A DNA stretch of 64,000 bases, taken from positions 1-64,000 of the forward strand of contig JAPKMR010000005.1 of the NCBI GenBank assembly GCA_026645815.1, read 5' to 3'. The number at the start of each line of letters is the position of its first letter. Within the stretch, counting starts at the first letter, position 1. The notes beneath the pieces were generated by a model. It made no database searches, was not told the DNA's origin, and was given only the letters and a program-made list of their open reading frames with translations. The stretch comes from Anaerolineae bacterium (GTDB taxonomy: Bacteria > Chloroflexota > Anaerolineae > B4-G1 > SLSP01). The position numbers and the translations under genes were made by a program. Below are positions 40,496 through 49,462 of the stretch, one piece after another.

Positions 40496-40578
40496 TTGGG
40501 TTGGGGTTCTTTCCGCCGCATTCTCGGTAATCTGAAACCTGAGATCTGAAATTCGCGATTTTTCCTTGGAGGTGTTTC

Positions 40579-43023
40579 ATGCGCTACGGTTATTTTGATG
40601 ATGAACGGCGAGAGTATGTCATTACGCGTCCGGATACACCGCTGCCTTGGATTAATTACCTGGGAAGCCAGGAGTATTTTGGCCTCATCTCAAACACGGC
40701 TGGCGGCTATTCCTTCTATCGCGATGCTCGTCTGCGGCGGCTTACGCGCTATCGCTACAATAACGTCCCTCTGGATACCGGTGGGCGTTATCTCTACCTG
40801 CGCGATGACGTCTCTGGCGTATTCTGGTCACCTACCTGGCAGCCCACTCAGACGCCCTTGGAGGATTACACCTGTCGTCATGGAATGGGCTACACAATCA
40901 TTGGCTCTACCCACGCTGGCATCGCCACGGAGACACGCTATTTTGTTCCCCTGGGCCAGAACCTCGAAATCTGGCAGGTCAAAGTCACCAACCACCGTAC
41001 GGAAGCCGCGCAACTCTCGCTGTTTTCCGCTGTGGAATTTGCGCTCTGGGATGCGCAAGACGATGCCACCAACTTCCAGCGCAACTTTAGCATTGGCGAA
41101 GTTGAGGTAGAAGATGGCGTCATCTATCACAAGACCGAGTATCGCGAGCGCCGCGACCATTTTGCGTACTTTGTCTGCTCTGCACCTCTGGCGGGCTTCG
41201 ATACGCAGCGCGAAGCCTTTCTGGGGGCTTACCGGGGGTGGGGGGCGCCGCAGGTTGTCGCTGAAGGTGCGGCGCGCAATTCCATCGCTCTGGGATGGGC
41301 GCCCGTTGGCTCTCACCATGTAAAACTTGAACTTGCGCCGGGTGAATCACAAGAGCTGCTCTTCATCTTGGGCTATCATGAGAATCCCCGCGATGTCAAA
41401 TTCACTGATTCAACTCTGCAAGTGCTGAACAAGACCACGGTCAAGCCGGTCATCGCACGCTATCTCGATCCCACCAATGTCGAAGCTGCCTTTGAGGATT
41501 TACGTGTGTATTGGGATGGACTGCTTGGTCGTCTGGCAGTTGCCACCCCCGATGCGCATACGAATCGGATGGTCAACATTTGGAATGCCTACCAATGCAT
41601 GATCACTTTCAATATGTCCCGTTCTGCCTCTTACTTCGAATCCGGTATGGGACGGGGGATGGGCTTCCGGGATTCCAACCAGGATTTGCTGGGTTTCGTT
41701 CACATGGCGCCCGAGCGGGCGCGCGAGCGTATCCTCGACATCGCCGCGACCCAGCTGCCCGATGGGGGCGCCTATCATCAATACCAACCATTGACCAAGC
41801 GCGGCAATGATGCGGTGGGTGGTGGCTTCAACGACGACCCCCTGTGGTTGATTTTGGGTGTGGGCGCGTATCTGCGGGAGACGGGCGATTGGACGATCCT
41901 GGATGTGCCGACGCCTTACGATAACCAACCCGGCACTGAGATGCCGCTTTATGAGCATTTGCAACGCGCTGCGCGTTACACCCTGGATCGGCTTGGACCT
42001 CATGGTTTGCCGCTCATCGGGCATGCCGATTGGAACGACTGCCTCAACCTGAATACGTTCTCCGATGAACCGGGCCAATCCTTCCAGGTGCTTCAGAGCC
42101 AGGATGGTAAGACGGCAGAATCGGTCTTTATCGGCGGATTGTTCGTGCTGGCAGCGGAAGAGCTGGCAGCTATTGCTTATCGTCATGGGCAAGCGGCTGA
42201 TGAAGCCTGGCTTGTTGAGGCGGCGATGCGGATGGCGCAGACGGTGGAGCAGCAGGGTTGGGATGGCGCCTGGTTCCTGCGTGCCTACGACCATTTTGGC
42301 GCGAAAGTAGGCTCCACAGCGTGTGATGAGGGCAAGATTTTTATTGAGCCGCAGGGAATGTGTGTGATGGCGCGCATCGGCGTGGATTCTGGTTTGGCCG
42401 CGCAGGCGCTCGCTTCGGTAGAAGCGCACCTCGCTACCCCGCATGGCATCGTGTTGAATCAGCCAGCATTTACACGCTATCACATTGAATTGGGCGAGAT
42501 TACCTCCTATCCCCCGGGATATAAAGAAAACGCCGGTGTCTTCTGTCACACCAACCCGTGGATCATGATTGCTGAAGCAGTTTTAGGACACGGTGACCGG
42601 GCTTTCGATTACTATACCCGTATCAACCCTTCGGCGCGGGAAATCATCAGCGACGTGCACCGCTGCGAGCCTTATGTCTATGCTCAGATGATTGCCGGCA
42701 AGGATGCGCCAACACATGGCGAGGCTAAGAACTCTTGGCTCAGCGGCACTGCCGCGTGGAACTTCGTCGCCATTACCCAATGGATTCTCGGAATTCGCCC
42801 CACTTTCGATGGCTTGGAGCTCGCGCCGGTTATTCCTGCTACGTGGGAGGGTTTCACCGCGACTCGCCTGTTCCGAGGTGTGACCTATCATATCACGGTC
42901 AAGCGGCAGGGTCCGGGCAATACCGTCTCCCTGCGTGTGGATGGCAAACCGGTTGCAGGGACGATTATCCCCTTGCCTGCAGCGGGGCAGAAAGAAATCA
43001 TCGTCGAGGCCATTTTGGGGTGA
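40579..43023 (+). CDS. GH94 phosphorylase, cellobiose phosphorylase-like
   Basis: This 814-residue enzyme matches cellobiose phosphorylase in length (about 810) and motifs: MRYGYFDDERREYVITRPDTP..WINYLG, SFYRDARLRRLTRYRYN, SYFESGMGRGMGFRDSNQDLLGFVHM, GGFNDDPLWLI and the catalytic HADWNDCLN (Asp 484/487). It splits cellobiose with phosphate into glucose-1-phosphate and glucose in the cytosol. TTGGAGG precedes the ATG. It is the first of two GH94 genes under the LacI regulator. Confidence 0.92.
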   Translation: MRYGYFDDERREYVITRPDTPLPWINYLGSQEYFGLISNTAGGYSFYRDARLRRLTRYRYNNVPLDTGGRYLYLRDDVSGVFWSPTWQPTQTPLEDYTCRHGMGYTIIGSTHAGIATETRYFVPLGQNLEIWQVKVTNHRTEAAQLSLFSAVEFALWDAQDDATNFQRNFSIGEVEVEDGVIYHKTEYRERRDHFAYFVCSAPLAGFDTQREAFLGAYRGWGAPQVVAEGAARNSIALGWAPVGSHHVKLELAPGESQELLFILGYHENPRDVKFTDSTLQVLNKTTVKPVIARYLDPTNVEAAFEDLRVYWDGLLGRLAVATPDAHTNRMVNIWNAYQCMITFNMSRSASYFESGMGRGMGFRDSNQDLLGFVHMAPERARERILDIAATQLPDGGAYHQYQPLTKRGNDAVGGGFNDDPLWLILGVGAYLRETGDWTILDVPTPYDNQPGTEMPLYEHLQRAARYTLDRLGPHGLPLIGHADWNDCLNLNTFSDEPGQSFQVLQSQDGKTAESVFIGGLFVLAAEELAAIAYRHGQAADEAWLVEAAMRMAQTVEQQGWDGAWFLRAYDHFGAKVGSTACDEGKIFIEPQGMCVMARIGVDSGLAAQALASVEAHLATPHGIVLNQPAFTRYHIELGEITSYPPGYKENAGVFCHTNPWIMIAEAVLGHGDRAFDYYTRINPSAREIISDVHRCEPYVYAQMIAGKDAPTHGEAKNSWLSGTAAWNFVAITQWILGIRPTFDGLELAPVIPATWEGFTATRLFRGVTYHITVKRQGPGNTVSLRVDGKPVAGTIIPLPAAGQKEIIVEAILG

Positions 43024-43041
43024 TCCAGGAGATATTTGACC

Positions 43042-45447
43042 ATGAACTACGGCTATTTTGATGATGCTGCTCGTGAATACGTGATTACTGACCCTAAAAC
43101 GCCGGTGAAGTGGATTAACTACATCGGAACGCTAGCCTTTGGCGGCTTTGTGGACCACACGGGTGGGGTGGTTCTGTGCCAGGGGGATCCCGCGCTCAAC
43201 CGCATCACCAAGTACATTGCGCAGCTGCCAGATGCCGATTTCAAGGGCGCCACCCTCTACCTGCGCTTCCCAGAGGGTGCGGGCTATCGCGTTTTCTCGC
43301 CCTTCTACACCCCAACGCTCGATCCCTACACCGCCTTTACCTGCCGTGTGGGCCTGGGCTATAGCCGCATTACCTCCGAGATGGCCGGCATTCGCACGGA
43401 TGTCACCATCTTCGTGCCTGAAGGGGGCACACAGGAACTCCGCCTCGTGCGGATAACCAACCTGCGCGTGACACCTGTGACCCTGGATGCGATTCCCGTG
43501 GTGGAATATACCCATCCCGATGCCCTTAAGCAGCTGACCAATGCGGATTGGGTTCCCCAAACGATGACCAGTCGCATTGTGGATGAGGGCGATGGCTATA
43601 AGACCCTGCTTCAATGCCCCTTCATGTTTCAGGCTAGCAAGGTGAATTATTTCGCGGCGAGCTTGCCCGTCAGCTCTTTTGAATCCGATCGCGCCCGCTT
43701 TCTGGGGCGTTATGGCACCTGGGCTGCACCGCAGGCGTTACAACAGCCCGCATTGAGCAACTATGAAGCCTTGCGTGGCGATAATATTGCCGCGCTCCTG
43801 CTCTCTCTGGGGGAGCTGGCGCCTGGAGAGACGCGGGTCTTTGTAACCCAGCTCGGGCAGGCAGAAAGTTTCGCAGCTGCCCAACCCGACATCCTCCGCT
43901 ATCGGGATCCTGCTGCCGCTGAAGCTGCCCTGATTGCTCTGACGCGCTTCTGGGACGATTACCTGAATCGCATGCAAGTGGCAACACCGAGTGACGCGAT
44001 GAATGCCATGCTCAATGTTCACAACCCGCGCCAGGTATTCACGACCTTGAACTGGTCGCGCTATCTCTCGCTCTACCAGCTCGGCTTCGGTTCGCGGGGC
44101 ATCGGTTTCCGCGATACCTCGCAGGACGTGATGGGGGCGGTCGTCAATGCACCGGAACGCGCCAAAGTATTGCTGGAGAAACTGCTGCAAGTGCAGTTGC
44201 GGGATGGTTCGGCGATGCACCAGTTCAACCCGTTGACCATGGTCGCCAGTCGTGGCGACGCTGCAGAGATGGAGGATCGTCCCAGGTTCTACGGTGATGA
44301 TCACTTATGGATTGTGCTGGCGGTGACGGCTTACCTGAAAGAAACTGGCGACCTGGCTTTCATTGATCAGAGCATTCCCTTCTATGACAAGGATAAAACC
44401 GGTGAAGTGCTCGAAAGCGCACCGGTGTGGGAGCACTTGCAGCGCGCGGTAAACTTCACCCGCACGCATGTGGGGGAGCATGGCTTGCCACTTTTGGGCT
44501 TTGCTGACTGGAATGATACGGTCAATCTCCGGACCGGAGCTGAATCGCTCTTCAACGCCAATCTCTACGGCAAGGCGCTGCTGGAATTGGGCGCTCTTGC
44601 TGATTTCCGGGGAGAGGTGGACACTGCGGCTCTTTTTATGCTATACTATTTAGAGATGGCTGAGCGCGTCAATGCGGTGGCGTGGGATGGCTCATGGTAT
44701 GTGCGTTATTTTGACGTGGATGGGACGCCCCTCGGATCGCATCAGAACGCTCAAGGTCAGATTTACGCCAACGGACAGAGTTGGCCCGTCATCTCAGGTT
44801 TTGCGACCGGGGAGCGGGCGCGGATGGCGTTGGACGCCGTCTACGAGCGTCTCAACACCACTAACGGTATCAAACTTAGCGCACCGGGCTTCAACGGCTT
44901 TGATCCAAACAAGGGTGGGGTAACCACATACCCACCGGGCGCAAAAGAAAACGGCGGCATTTTCCTGCATGCTAATCCCTGGGTGATGATTGCTGAGACC
45001 TTGATCGGGCGCGGCGATCGCGCTTTCGCCTATTATGAGCAAATCAACCCCGCGGCAAAGAATGAGCAGATCGAGATTTTTGAAAGCGAGCCTTATGTGT
45101 ATCCACAGAACATTCTGGGGGATGAACACCCGCAGTTTGGTCTGGCGCGAAATGGCTGGCTAACCGGCACGGCATCGTGGGCTTATCAGGCAGGGGTGCA
45201 GTACATCCTCGGTGTGCGACCCACGTACACCGGACTGGAGATTGATCCCTGCATCCCTGCAGCCTGGGAAGGTTTCCGTATGCGGCGCGTTTTCCGGGGC
45301 GCAACGGTTGAGATTGAGGTGCGGAACCCGCAGCATGTGTGTCAGGGAGTCAAGACCCTGCTTGTGGATGGCACACCGGTGATGGGCACGGTGGTGCCTG
45401 TCTTTACCGGTGCAGGGGTTCATCGCGTTGAAGTGGAATTGGGATGA
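43042..45447 (+). CDS. Second GH94-family phosphorylase, specificity uncertain
   Basis: The 801-residue protein is a GH94 paralogue: MNYGYFDDAAREYVITDPKTP..WINYIG, GSRGIGFRDTSQDVMGAV, MHQFNPLT and the catalytic FADWNDTVN. It differs from the first in the acceptor-site motifs: NWSRYLSLYQLG in place of NMSRSASYFESG, DTVN for DCLN. It may use cellodextrins, laminari- or chito-oligosaccharides, or cellobionate. ATG 43042 is used, with AGGAG 10 nt upstream; the gap to the first gene is 18 bp. Confidence 0.88.
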   Translation: MNYGYFDDAAREYVITDPKTPVKWINYIGTLAFGGFVDHTGGVVLCQGDPALNRITKYIAQLPDADFKGATLYLRFPEGAGYRVFSPFYTPTLDPYTAFTCRVGLGYSRITSEMAGIRTDVTIFVPEGGTQELRLVRITNLRVTPVTLDAIPVVEYTHPDALKQLTNADWVPQTMTSRIVDEGDGYKTLLQCPFMFQASKVNYFAASLPVSSFESDRARFLGRYGTWAAPQALQQPALSNYEALRGDNIAALLLSLGELAPGETRVFVTQLGQAESFAAAQPDILRYRDPAAAEAALIALTRFWDDYLNRMQVATPSDAMNAMLNVHNPRQVFTTLNWSRYLSLYQLGFGSRGIGFRDTSQDVMGAVVNAPERAKVLLEKLLQVQLRDGSAMHQFNPLTMVASRGDAAEMEDRPRFYGDDHLWIVLAVTAYLKETGDLAFIDQSIPFYDKDKTGEVLESAPVWEHLQRAVNFTRTHVGEHGLPLLGFADWNDTVNLRTGAESLFNANLYGKALLELGALADFRGEVDTAALFMLYYLEMAERVNAVAWDGSWYVRYFDVDGTPLGSHQNAQGQIYANGQSWPVISGFATGERARMALDAVYERLNTTNGIKLSAPGFNGFDPNKGGVTTYPPGAKENGGIFLHANPWVMIAETLIGRGDRAFAYYEQINPAAKNEQIEIFESEPYVYPQNILGDEHPQFGLARNGWLTGTASWAYQAGVQYILGVRPTYTGLEIDPCIPAAWEGFRMRRVFRGATVEIEVRNPQHVCQGVKTLLVDGTPVMGTVVPVFTGAGVHRVEVELG

Positions 45448-45488
45448 GGGTGATGTGATTGTGCTACGCTAAGATGGAAGGTGGCTAG

Positions 45489-46673
45489 ATGGCAGAGCTT
45501 GTATTTTGGGTCTTGTCATCTGATTCTTCGAATGCCGTGCTCGAAACCTTGCTGGCAGAGTTCCGCGCGCGAACGGGTATCCGGGTGCAGATCCAATTTA
45601 TTCCCTGGGAGGCTGCATGGGATGAAATGGTCAAGGTCGCCATCTACCGTAAAGGCCCGGATGTCTCAGAAATTGGGAGTACCTGGATGGGCGATCTTGT
45701 GGGGATGCGGGGTATTCGCCCATTCACAGCGCTCGACCTGCGCGCATTGGGTCCGGTTCAGGATTACGTCCCTTCACTGTTGCAAAGCGCGCGCCTTGCC
45801 GGTTCCAGTGATATTTGGGGCATTCCCTGGATGATGGATGCGCGTCTGCTCTTCTACCGCCGGGACTTGCTAGCGCAGGCGGGCATTGATGAGGCCAAAG
45901 CCTTTGCCACTCCCGCGGCGCTTGACGCGACGTTACACCGTTTGCAGCAGGCTGGTGTGGAGATTCCCTGGGTCATACCCACGCGTCGCAACTGGATTAC
46001 GCTGCACAATCTCGCGGTATGGGTTTGGGGGCATGGCGGTGACTTTGTCAGCCCTGATGGCAAAAGAATGCTTTTCAACACGCCAGAGGCGCGCGCTGGA
46101 TTCCAGGAATATTTTGGTTTGGGGCGTTTCATGCCGCCTCAAGCGCATCATCTTACGATTGTCGAGGCGGATGATTGTTTCAGCCAAGGGCAGGCTGCGG
46201 TGACGCTTTCGGGCGCCTGGCTATGGGATAACCCGCACCTGACGCCGCAATTGCGCGCCAATATCGGCGTAGCCCTGCCACCGGGCGTGCCCTATGTAGG
46301 CGGTTCGCAGCTGGTGCTCTGGGAGTACAGTCGCAATGTGCGTGATGCCCTCAAACTCATTCGCTTTTTGACCGAGGCACGTGCGATGCAGCGCTACGCA
46401 CCGGAGGCGGGCAAACTTCCCGCACGTCTTTCCGCTCTCTCAGAAGCCTCTGCGCCTTTCTATGCATCGCTTAACTCTTTGGCGCCAGGCTTGGTAGATA
46501 GCCGTTCGTTCCATAGCGTCTCCTTATGGGGCATGATTGAGGATCGTTTGGCGACCACTCTCCGCGATATCTGGTCTGACATACTGGAATCGCCTGAGAC
46601 CGATAGTGTTGTCATCATTGACCGCCATCTGCAAGCCTTGACTCAAAGTTTGGAATTGGCGGTTCGCGGCTGA
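45489..46673 (+). CDS. Extracellular-type solute-binding protein homologue without a signal peptide
   Basis: The 394-residue protein has the sequence pattern of family-1 sugar ABC binding proteins: a first strand LVFWVLSSDSSNAVLETLLAEF, RTGIRVQIQFIPWEAAWDEM, the hinge WGIPWMMDARLLFYRRDLL and AAVTLSGAWLWD. However, it starts directly at the first strand of the mature domain, with no hydrophobic leader, lipobox or TM helix, and no ABC permease follows. AAGGTGG precedes ATG 45489, 42 bp after the GH94 gene. A cytosolic binding or sensing role is inferred. Confidence 0.85.
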   Translation: MAELVFWVLSSDSSNAVLETLLAEFRARTGIRVQIQFIPWEAAWDEMVKVAIYRKGPDVSEIGSTWMGDLVGMRGIRPFTALDLRALGPVQDYVPSLLQSARLAGSSDIWGIPWMMDARLLFYRRDLLAQAGIDEAKAFATPAALDATLHRLQQAGVEIPWVIPTRRNWITLHNLAVWVWGHGGDFVSPDGKRMLFNTPEARAGFQEYFGLGRFMPPQAHHLTIVEADDCFSQGQAAVTLSGAWLWDNPHLTPQLRANIGVALPPGVPYVGGSQLVLWEYSRNVRDALKLIRFLTEARAMQRYAPEAGKLPARLSALSEASAPFYASLNSLAPGLVDSRSFHSVSLWGMIEDRLATTLRDIWSDILESPETDSVVIIDRHLQALTQSLELAVRG

Positions 46674-46687
46674 AAAACCGGTATTGG

Positions 46688-46730
46688 AAACCACCCCACG
46701 TGCCTGGCAGTGTATCACGTGGGGTGGTTT
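46688..46730. terminator. Bidirectional terminator hairpin
   Basis: AAACCACCCCACGTG (46688-46702) pairs perfectly with CACGTGGGGTGGTTT (46716-46730) between convergent genes; A- and T-runs on both sides serve both strands. Confidence 0.88.
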
Positions 46731-46750
46731 ATCAGCTGCGTGTCGTGTCC

Positions 46751-47914
46751 TTACTGTGGAAATCGTGGGCGGACCGGCGTATATTCCCACTTGATCTGAT
46801 TCAAGCGATCATCGTGGTTGGGGTTGAAGGAATCGTCATCCGTGTAGAATTCCTCATTGTTGGCTGTCACCCACCGGTGTCGCCACTCATTTGATCCGGT
46901 ATCCACACGGTTAGTGATGGGGTTGACGTATTCCTCTTGTCCGGTAAGTAGCAGATAACCATCGTTACGGATTTCCGCGTTGGTCAGTCGCTGATGGTCT
47001 ACAATCTCCTGGCTAATGCGCTGCAGATCCCGTTGGATTTCCAAAGCCCTTTGAGCGCGTGCCCGTTCTGCTTGCTGCGCGTTCATGAAGGCGCGTGTGA
47101 GCATTTCCTGACTGGCTTGCTCATACGCCATCCATTGCAGATTCAGCTCACCAGAAGTCCAGATGTGCTTGAGCACGGGTTCCCAGCGCTCGTATTCCCC
47201 CGCCGGGGCGCGTAGCAGCACCGTATTCTTATTACTCCACATGCCGCCTGCCATGGGTCCCATATACTCGATACAGGTAAAGGCATGTTCCTCAAGGCGT
47301 GTGCCGTTTTCGGTGTATTGGAATACCGCTTCGCCGCCATCATACTGGAATGGCGCCGTCCCCCCGAGCTTGGCGACCTCACGTTTGAAGTGCTCGACCA
47401 TCAGCGGTTGCGCCTGCTGCCGGATCAGTTGCACGCCCTGCGCCTGTGGGTGTGCCCAGGGGAAGACCATCCGCACCAGAAATTCCGGTCCTGACATGAG
47501 CGACCAGACGACCATGCCATTGTAATTGCTGCCCTGCGGAAAGAACATCGCTGCCGGCATAAAACGCATGTCACAGTATTTCACTTCGGGGACCCAACGG
47601 ATCATCACAGAACCATGGGCATCGCGTTTGACTGCAAAGTCCACCTTGGCGGCGATTGTCTGCGCGTTGACGATTTGCTGCATGTGATTGGCGCGGACAA
47701 CACCACCTTCCATCAACCAGCCTTTGGGCACGGCAAGGGTGAAAGCTTGTTCATTCGGTTCCGCGCGCCGCTCAAAACTGAAGCCCTGGAACTCAGAGGT
47801 GTTCTGCGCTTGTGGCGTGACGCCCTGCCCGTCGAAATAACTGCGGCAATACGGACATTGTGTCGTTTCTGGCGGCACGGATGCGCCGCATGCCGGGCAA
47901 CGTGATAGGTTCAT
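46751..47914 (-). CDS. Zinc-ribbon protein of unknown function
   Basis: The 387-residue protein opens with a zinc ribbon (CPACGASVPPETTQCPYC). A central domain (about residues 45-260) with FTLAVPKGWLMEGGVVRANHM and MRFMPAAMFFPQGSNYNGMVVW follows, then a helical, Gln/Arg-rich stretch (about 275-320) and the C-terminal YLLLTGQEEYVNPITNRVDTGSNEWRHRWV region. The last region is of a kind seen in proteins that begin with the same ribbon. No catalytic motif is visible and there is no TM helix. The 47915-48161 gap upstream shows no gene. Confidence 0.8.
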   Translation of the reverse strand: MNLSRCPACGASVPPETTQCPYCRSYFDGQGVTPQAQNTSEFQGFSFERRAEPNEQAFTLAVPKGWLMEGGVVRANHMQQIVNAQTIAAKVDFAVKRDAHGSVMIRWVPEVKYCDMRFMPAAMFFPQGSNYNGMVVWSLMSGPEFLVRMVFPWAHPQAQGVQLIRQQAQPLMVEHFKREVAKLGGTAPFQYDGGEAVFQYTENGTRLEEHAFTCIEYMGPMAGGMWSNKNTVLLRAPAGEYERWEPVLKHIWTSGELNLQWMAYEQASQEMLTRAFMNAQQAERARAQRALEIQRDLQRISQEIVDHQRLTNAEIRNDGYLLLTGQEEYVNPITNRVDTGSNEWRHRWVTANNEEFYTDDDSFNPNHDDRLNQIKWEYTPVRPRFPQ

Positions 47915-48161
47915 GGTAACCTCCAGAGAGCTATCAATGCGTGGTCTTACAACGGGCTTTCACATTCGGATTTCGTAGCAGGTCGCTGACCGAAATCGCG
48001 TTACGCCCCGCACAATGCCACTAAGGCGTAAGCAAGGCATTCACCCCAGGTGGCGTAGCAACCCGTTGGCGAAGCAGCAAGGTTGCGCAGCAATCCATTC
48101 GCCCCGCGAGCCTCACTGGGGACGCAGAAGCCTTTTCATCTGCTACGAATGCCCACATTGC

Positions 48162-48677
48162 TTAGAGCCAATAACCGATACCCAGCGCGATGAGCCAACC
48201 AACCAACAATCCGCCGCCGATATCACCCACGAAATGCAATCCCAACGCCACACGGCTGGCGCATACGGCAATGCCCCAGACGGCGAGTAATGCCGTCCCC
48301 CATGGCGGCAACATCGCCCCCAATACCAGCATCAGCCCGCCGACACGCGTCGCATGTCCTGAGGGGAAACCATGCCGGTCATAGCGTAAGAAGAAGCCCC
48401 GCGGTTCTGTGTGTGGACGCCGCCGGCGAAAGAGCAATTTCAGAGCACCGCTGACCGCGCCGGTGAGCAATACCGTGATGATGATGCGCGTGCCCGCTGC
48501 CACCAGCTTGCCCCCAAGCCACCACAGCAGCAGCCCCACTGCCAACCATAACAGGCTATCGCCGGTATGCGCGATGAAGATTGCTATCCCGCGCCAGGGT
48601 TGCTGGCGCACCAGGCGCAGGGCGCGGCGAGAAAGGGCTGCATCCAGCGTAGCCAGACGCTGCCAGGGCGACTCCAT
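48162..48677 (-). CDS. PAP2-family phosphatase, membrane
   Basis: The 171-residue protein has the three-part acid phosphatase motif: KLLFRRRRP, PSGHA and SRVALGLHFVGD, with five to six TM helices. It is expected to dephosphorylate a lipid phosphate such as undecaprenyl pyrophosphate or phosphatidate. ATG 48677 overlaps the stop of the nucleotidyltransferase gene, so translation is coupled. It ends a three-gene operon. Confidence 0.92.
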   Translation of the reverse strand: MESPWQRLATLDAALSRRALRLVRQQPWRGIAIFIAHTGDSLLWLAVGLLLWWLGGKLVAAGTRIIITVLLTGAVSGALKLLFRRRRPHTEPRGFFLRYDRHGFPSGHATRVGGLMLVLGAMLPPWGTALLAVWGIAVCASRVALGLHFVGDIGGGLLVGWLIALGIGYWL

Positions 48678-49462
48678 CACGCTACACGCATCTCCAGTTC
48701 TCGGCGGCAGAGCTCCAATTGCACGGGCTTGTCCACATCCATACCGAGCTCGGCATATTTCGACCGCACCACACGTACCTGAATCCCAAAACCAAGTGCG
48801 GCGCGGCGCTCCAATTCCTCAACGCGCAGGCGTCGCAGCGCCAGTTTCACGAAGAACAGGGGACCTAAGCGCAAAGCCTGTTTTAGGGCGTTCTTGCGAT
48901 TGCTAATCAAGCTGTCCCACAGCTCGGCGTGCCGGTCCACCACATCTGGCGCGATGATATGGAAATCCCCGCCGGCCAAATCTTCATTGGCGAAATGAAT
49001 GAAGGTGCGGCGCGATCCGGGAAAGCGCGCCTCCATGATCTCACTCGGCACGTCGAAATGGTACAGATCCACACTTGGGTCCGGACACTGTGCGATGCCC
49101 CATTCCACCATCTCGGCAGTGATTAGGGGAGTATCCCCGCTACACATGATGACCTGCGGCGTGATATTGCCCAACTCACGCAGTTTTTCCAGACCCGCTA
49201 CCCCGTTCCGAAAGAGCGACCCGGTATTGGGCACATGCGCGACAATCTTGTGTGAAGTGATCGGCGCCGCCTGCTCCTCTAGTCCCACGATGATGATTCG
49301 CCCCACGCCGGGGGCGTTCGTGAGCGTATCCAAAACCCACTGTAGCATCGGCTTTCCCGCCAGTGGCAAGAGGGCTTTGGCCTCACCCTGCGTGAAGGCA
49401 TAGAGGGGCTCTTCTGGCGTCGGGATTCCGCCCGCCAGCACCAGGGTGTCTAGCACACTCAT
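48677..49462 (-). CDS. MobA-like nucleotidyltransferase (NTP_transf_3)
   Basis: The 261-residue protein has TLVLAGGIPTPEE, KALLPLAGKPMLQWVLDTL, the metal-binding CSGDTPLIT and the late GMDVDKPVQLELCRREL, all typical of nucleotide-sugar or molybdopterin nucleotidyltransferases. The N-terminal loop (LAGG without the usual GxGxRxG) differs from both MobA and GlmU. The substrate is therefore unknown. It overlaps the gene upstream (ATGA) and the PAP2 gene downstream. Confidence 0.88.
   Translation of the reverse strand: MSVLDTLVLAGGIPTPEEPLYAFTQGEAKALLPLAGKPMLQWVLDTLTNAPGVGRIIIVGLEEQAAPITSHKIVAHVPNTGSLFRNGVAGLEKLRELGNITPQVIMCSGDTPLITAEMVEWGIAQCPDPSVDLYHFDVPSEIMEARFPGSRRTFIHFANEDLAGGDFHIIAPDVVDRHAELWDSLISNRKNALKQALRLGPLFFVKLALRRLRVEELERRAALGFGIQVRVVRSKYAELGMDVDKPVQLELCRRELEMRVA

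Noticed and set aside
41500-42549. Minus-strand ORF of 349 codons
   Set aside because: Antisense to the GH94 gene, which has intact catalytic motifs; no family features of its own.
47915-48161. Possible short gene or structured RNA upstream of the zinc-ribbon gene
   Set aside because: Some repeated short words occur (such as GTAGCA and CATTCRCCCC), but no consistent fold, frame or family could be supported.
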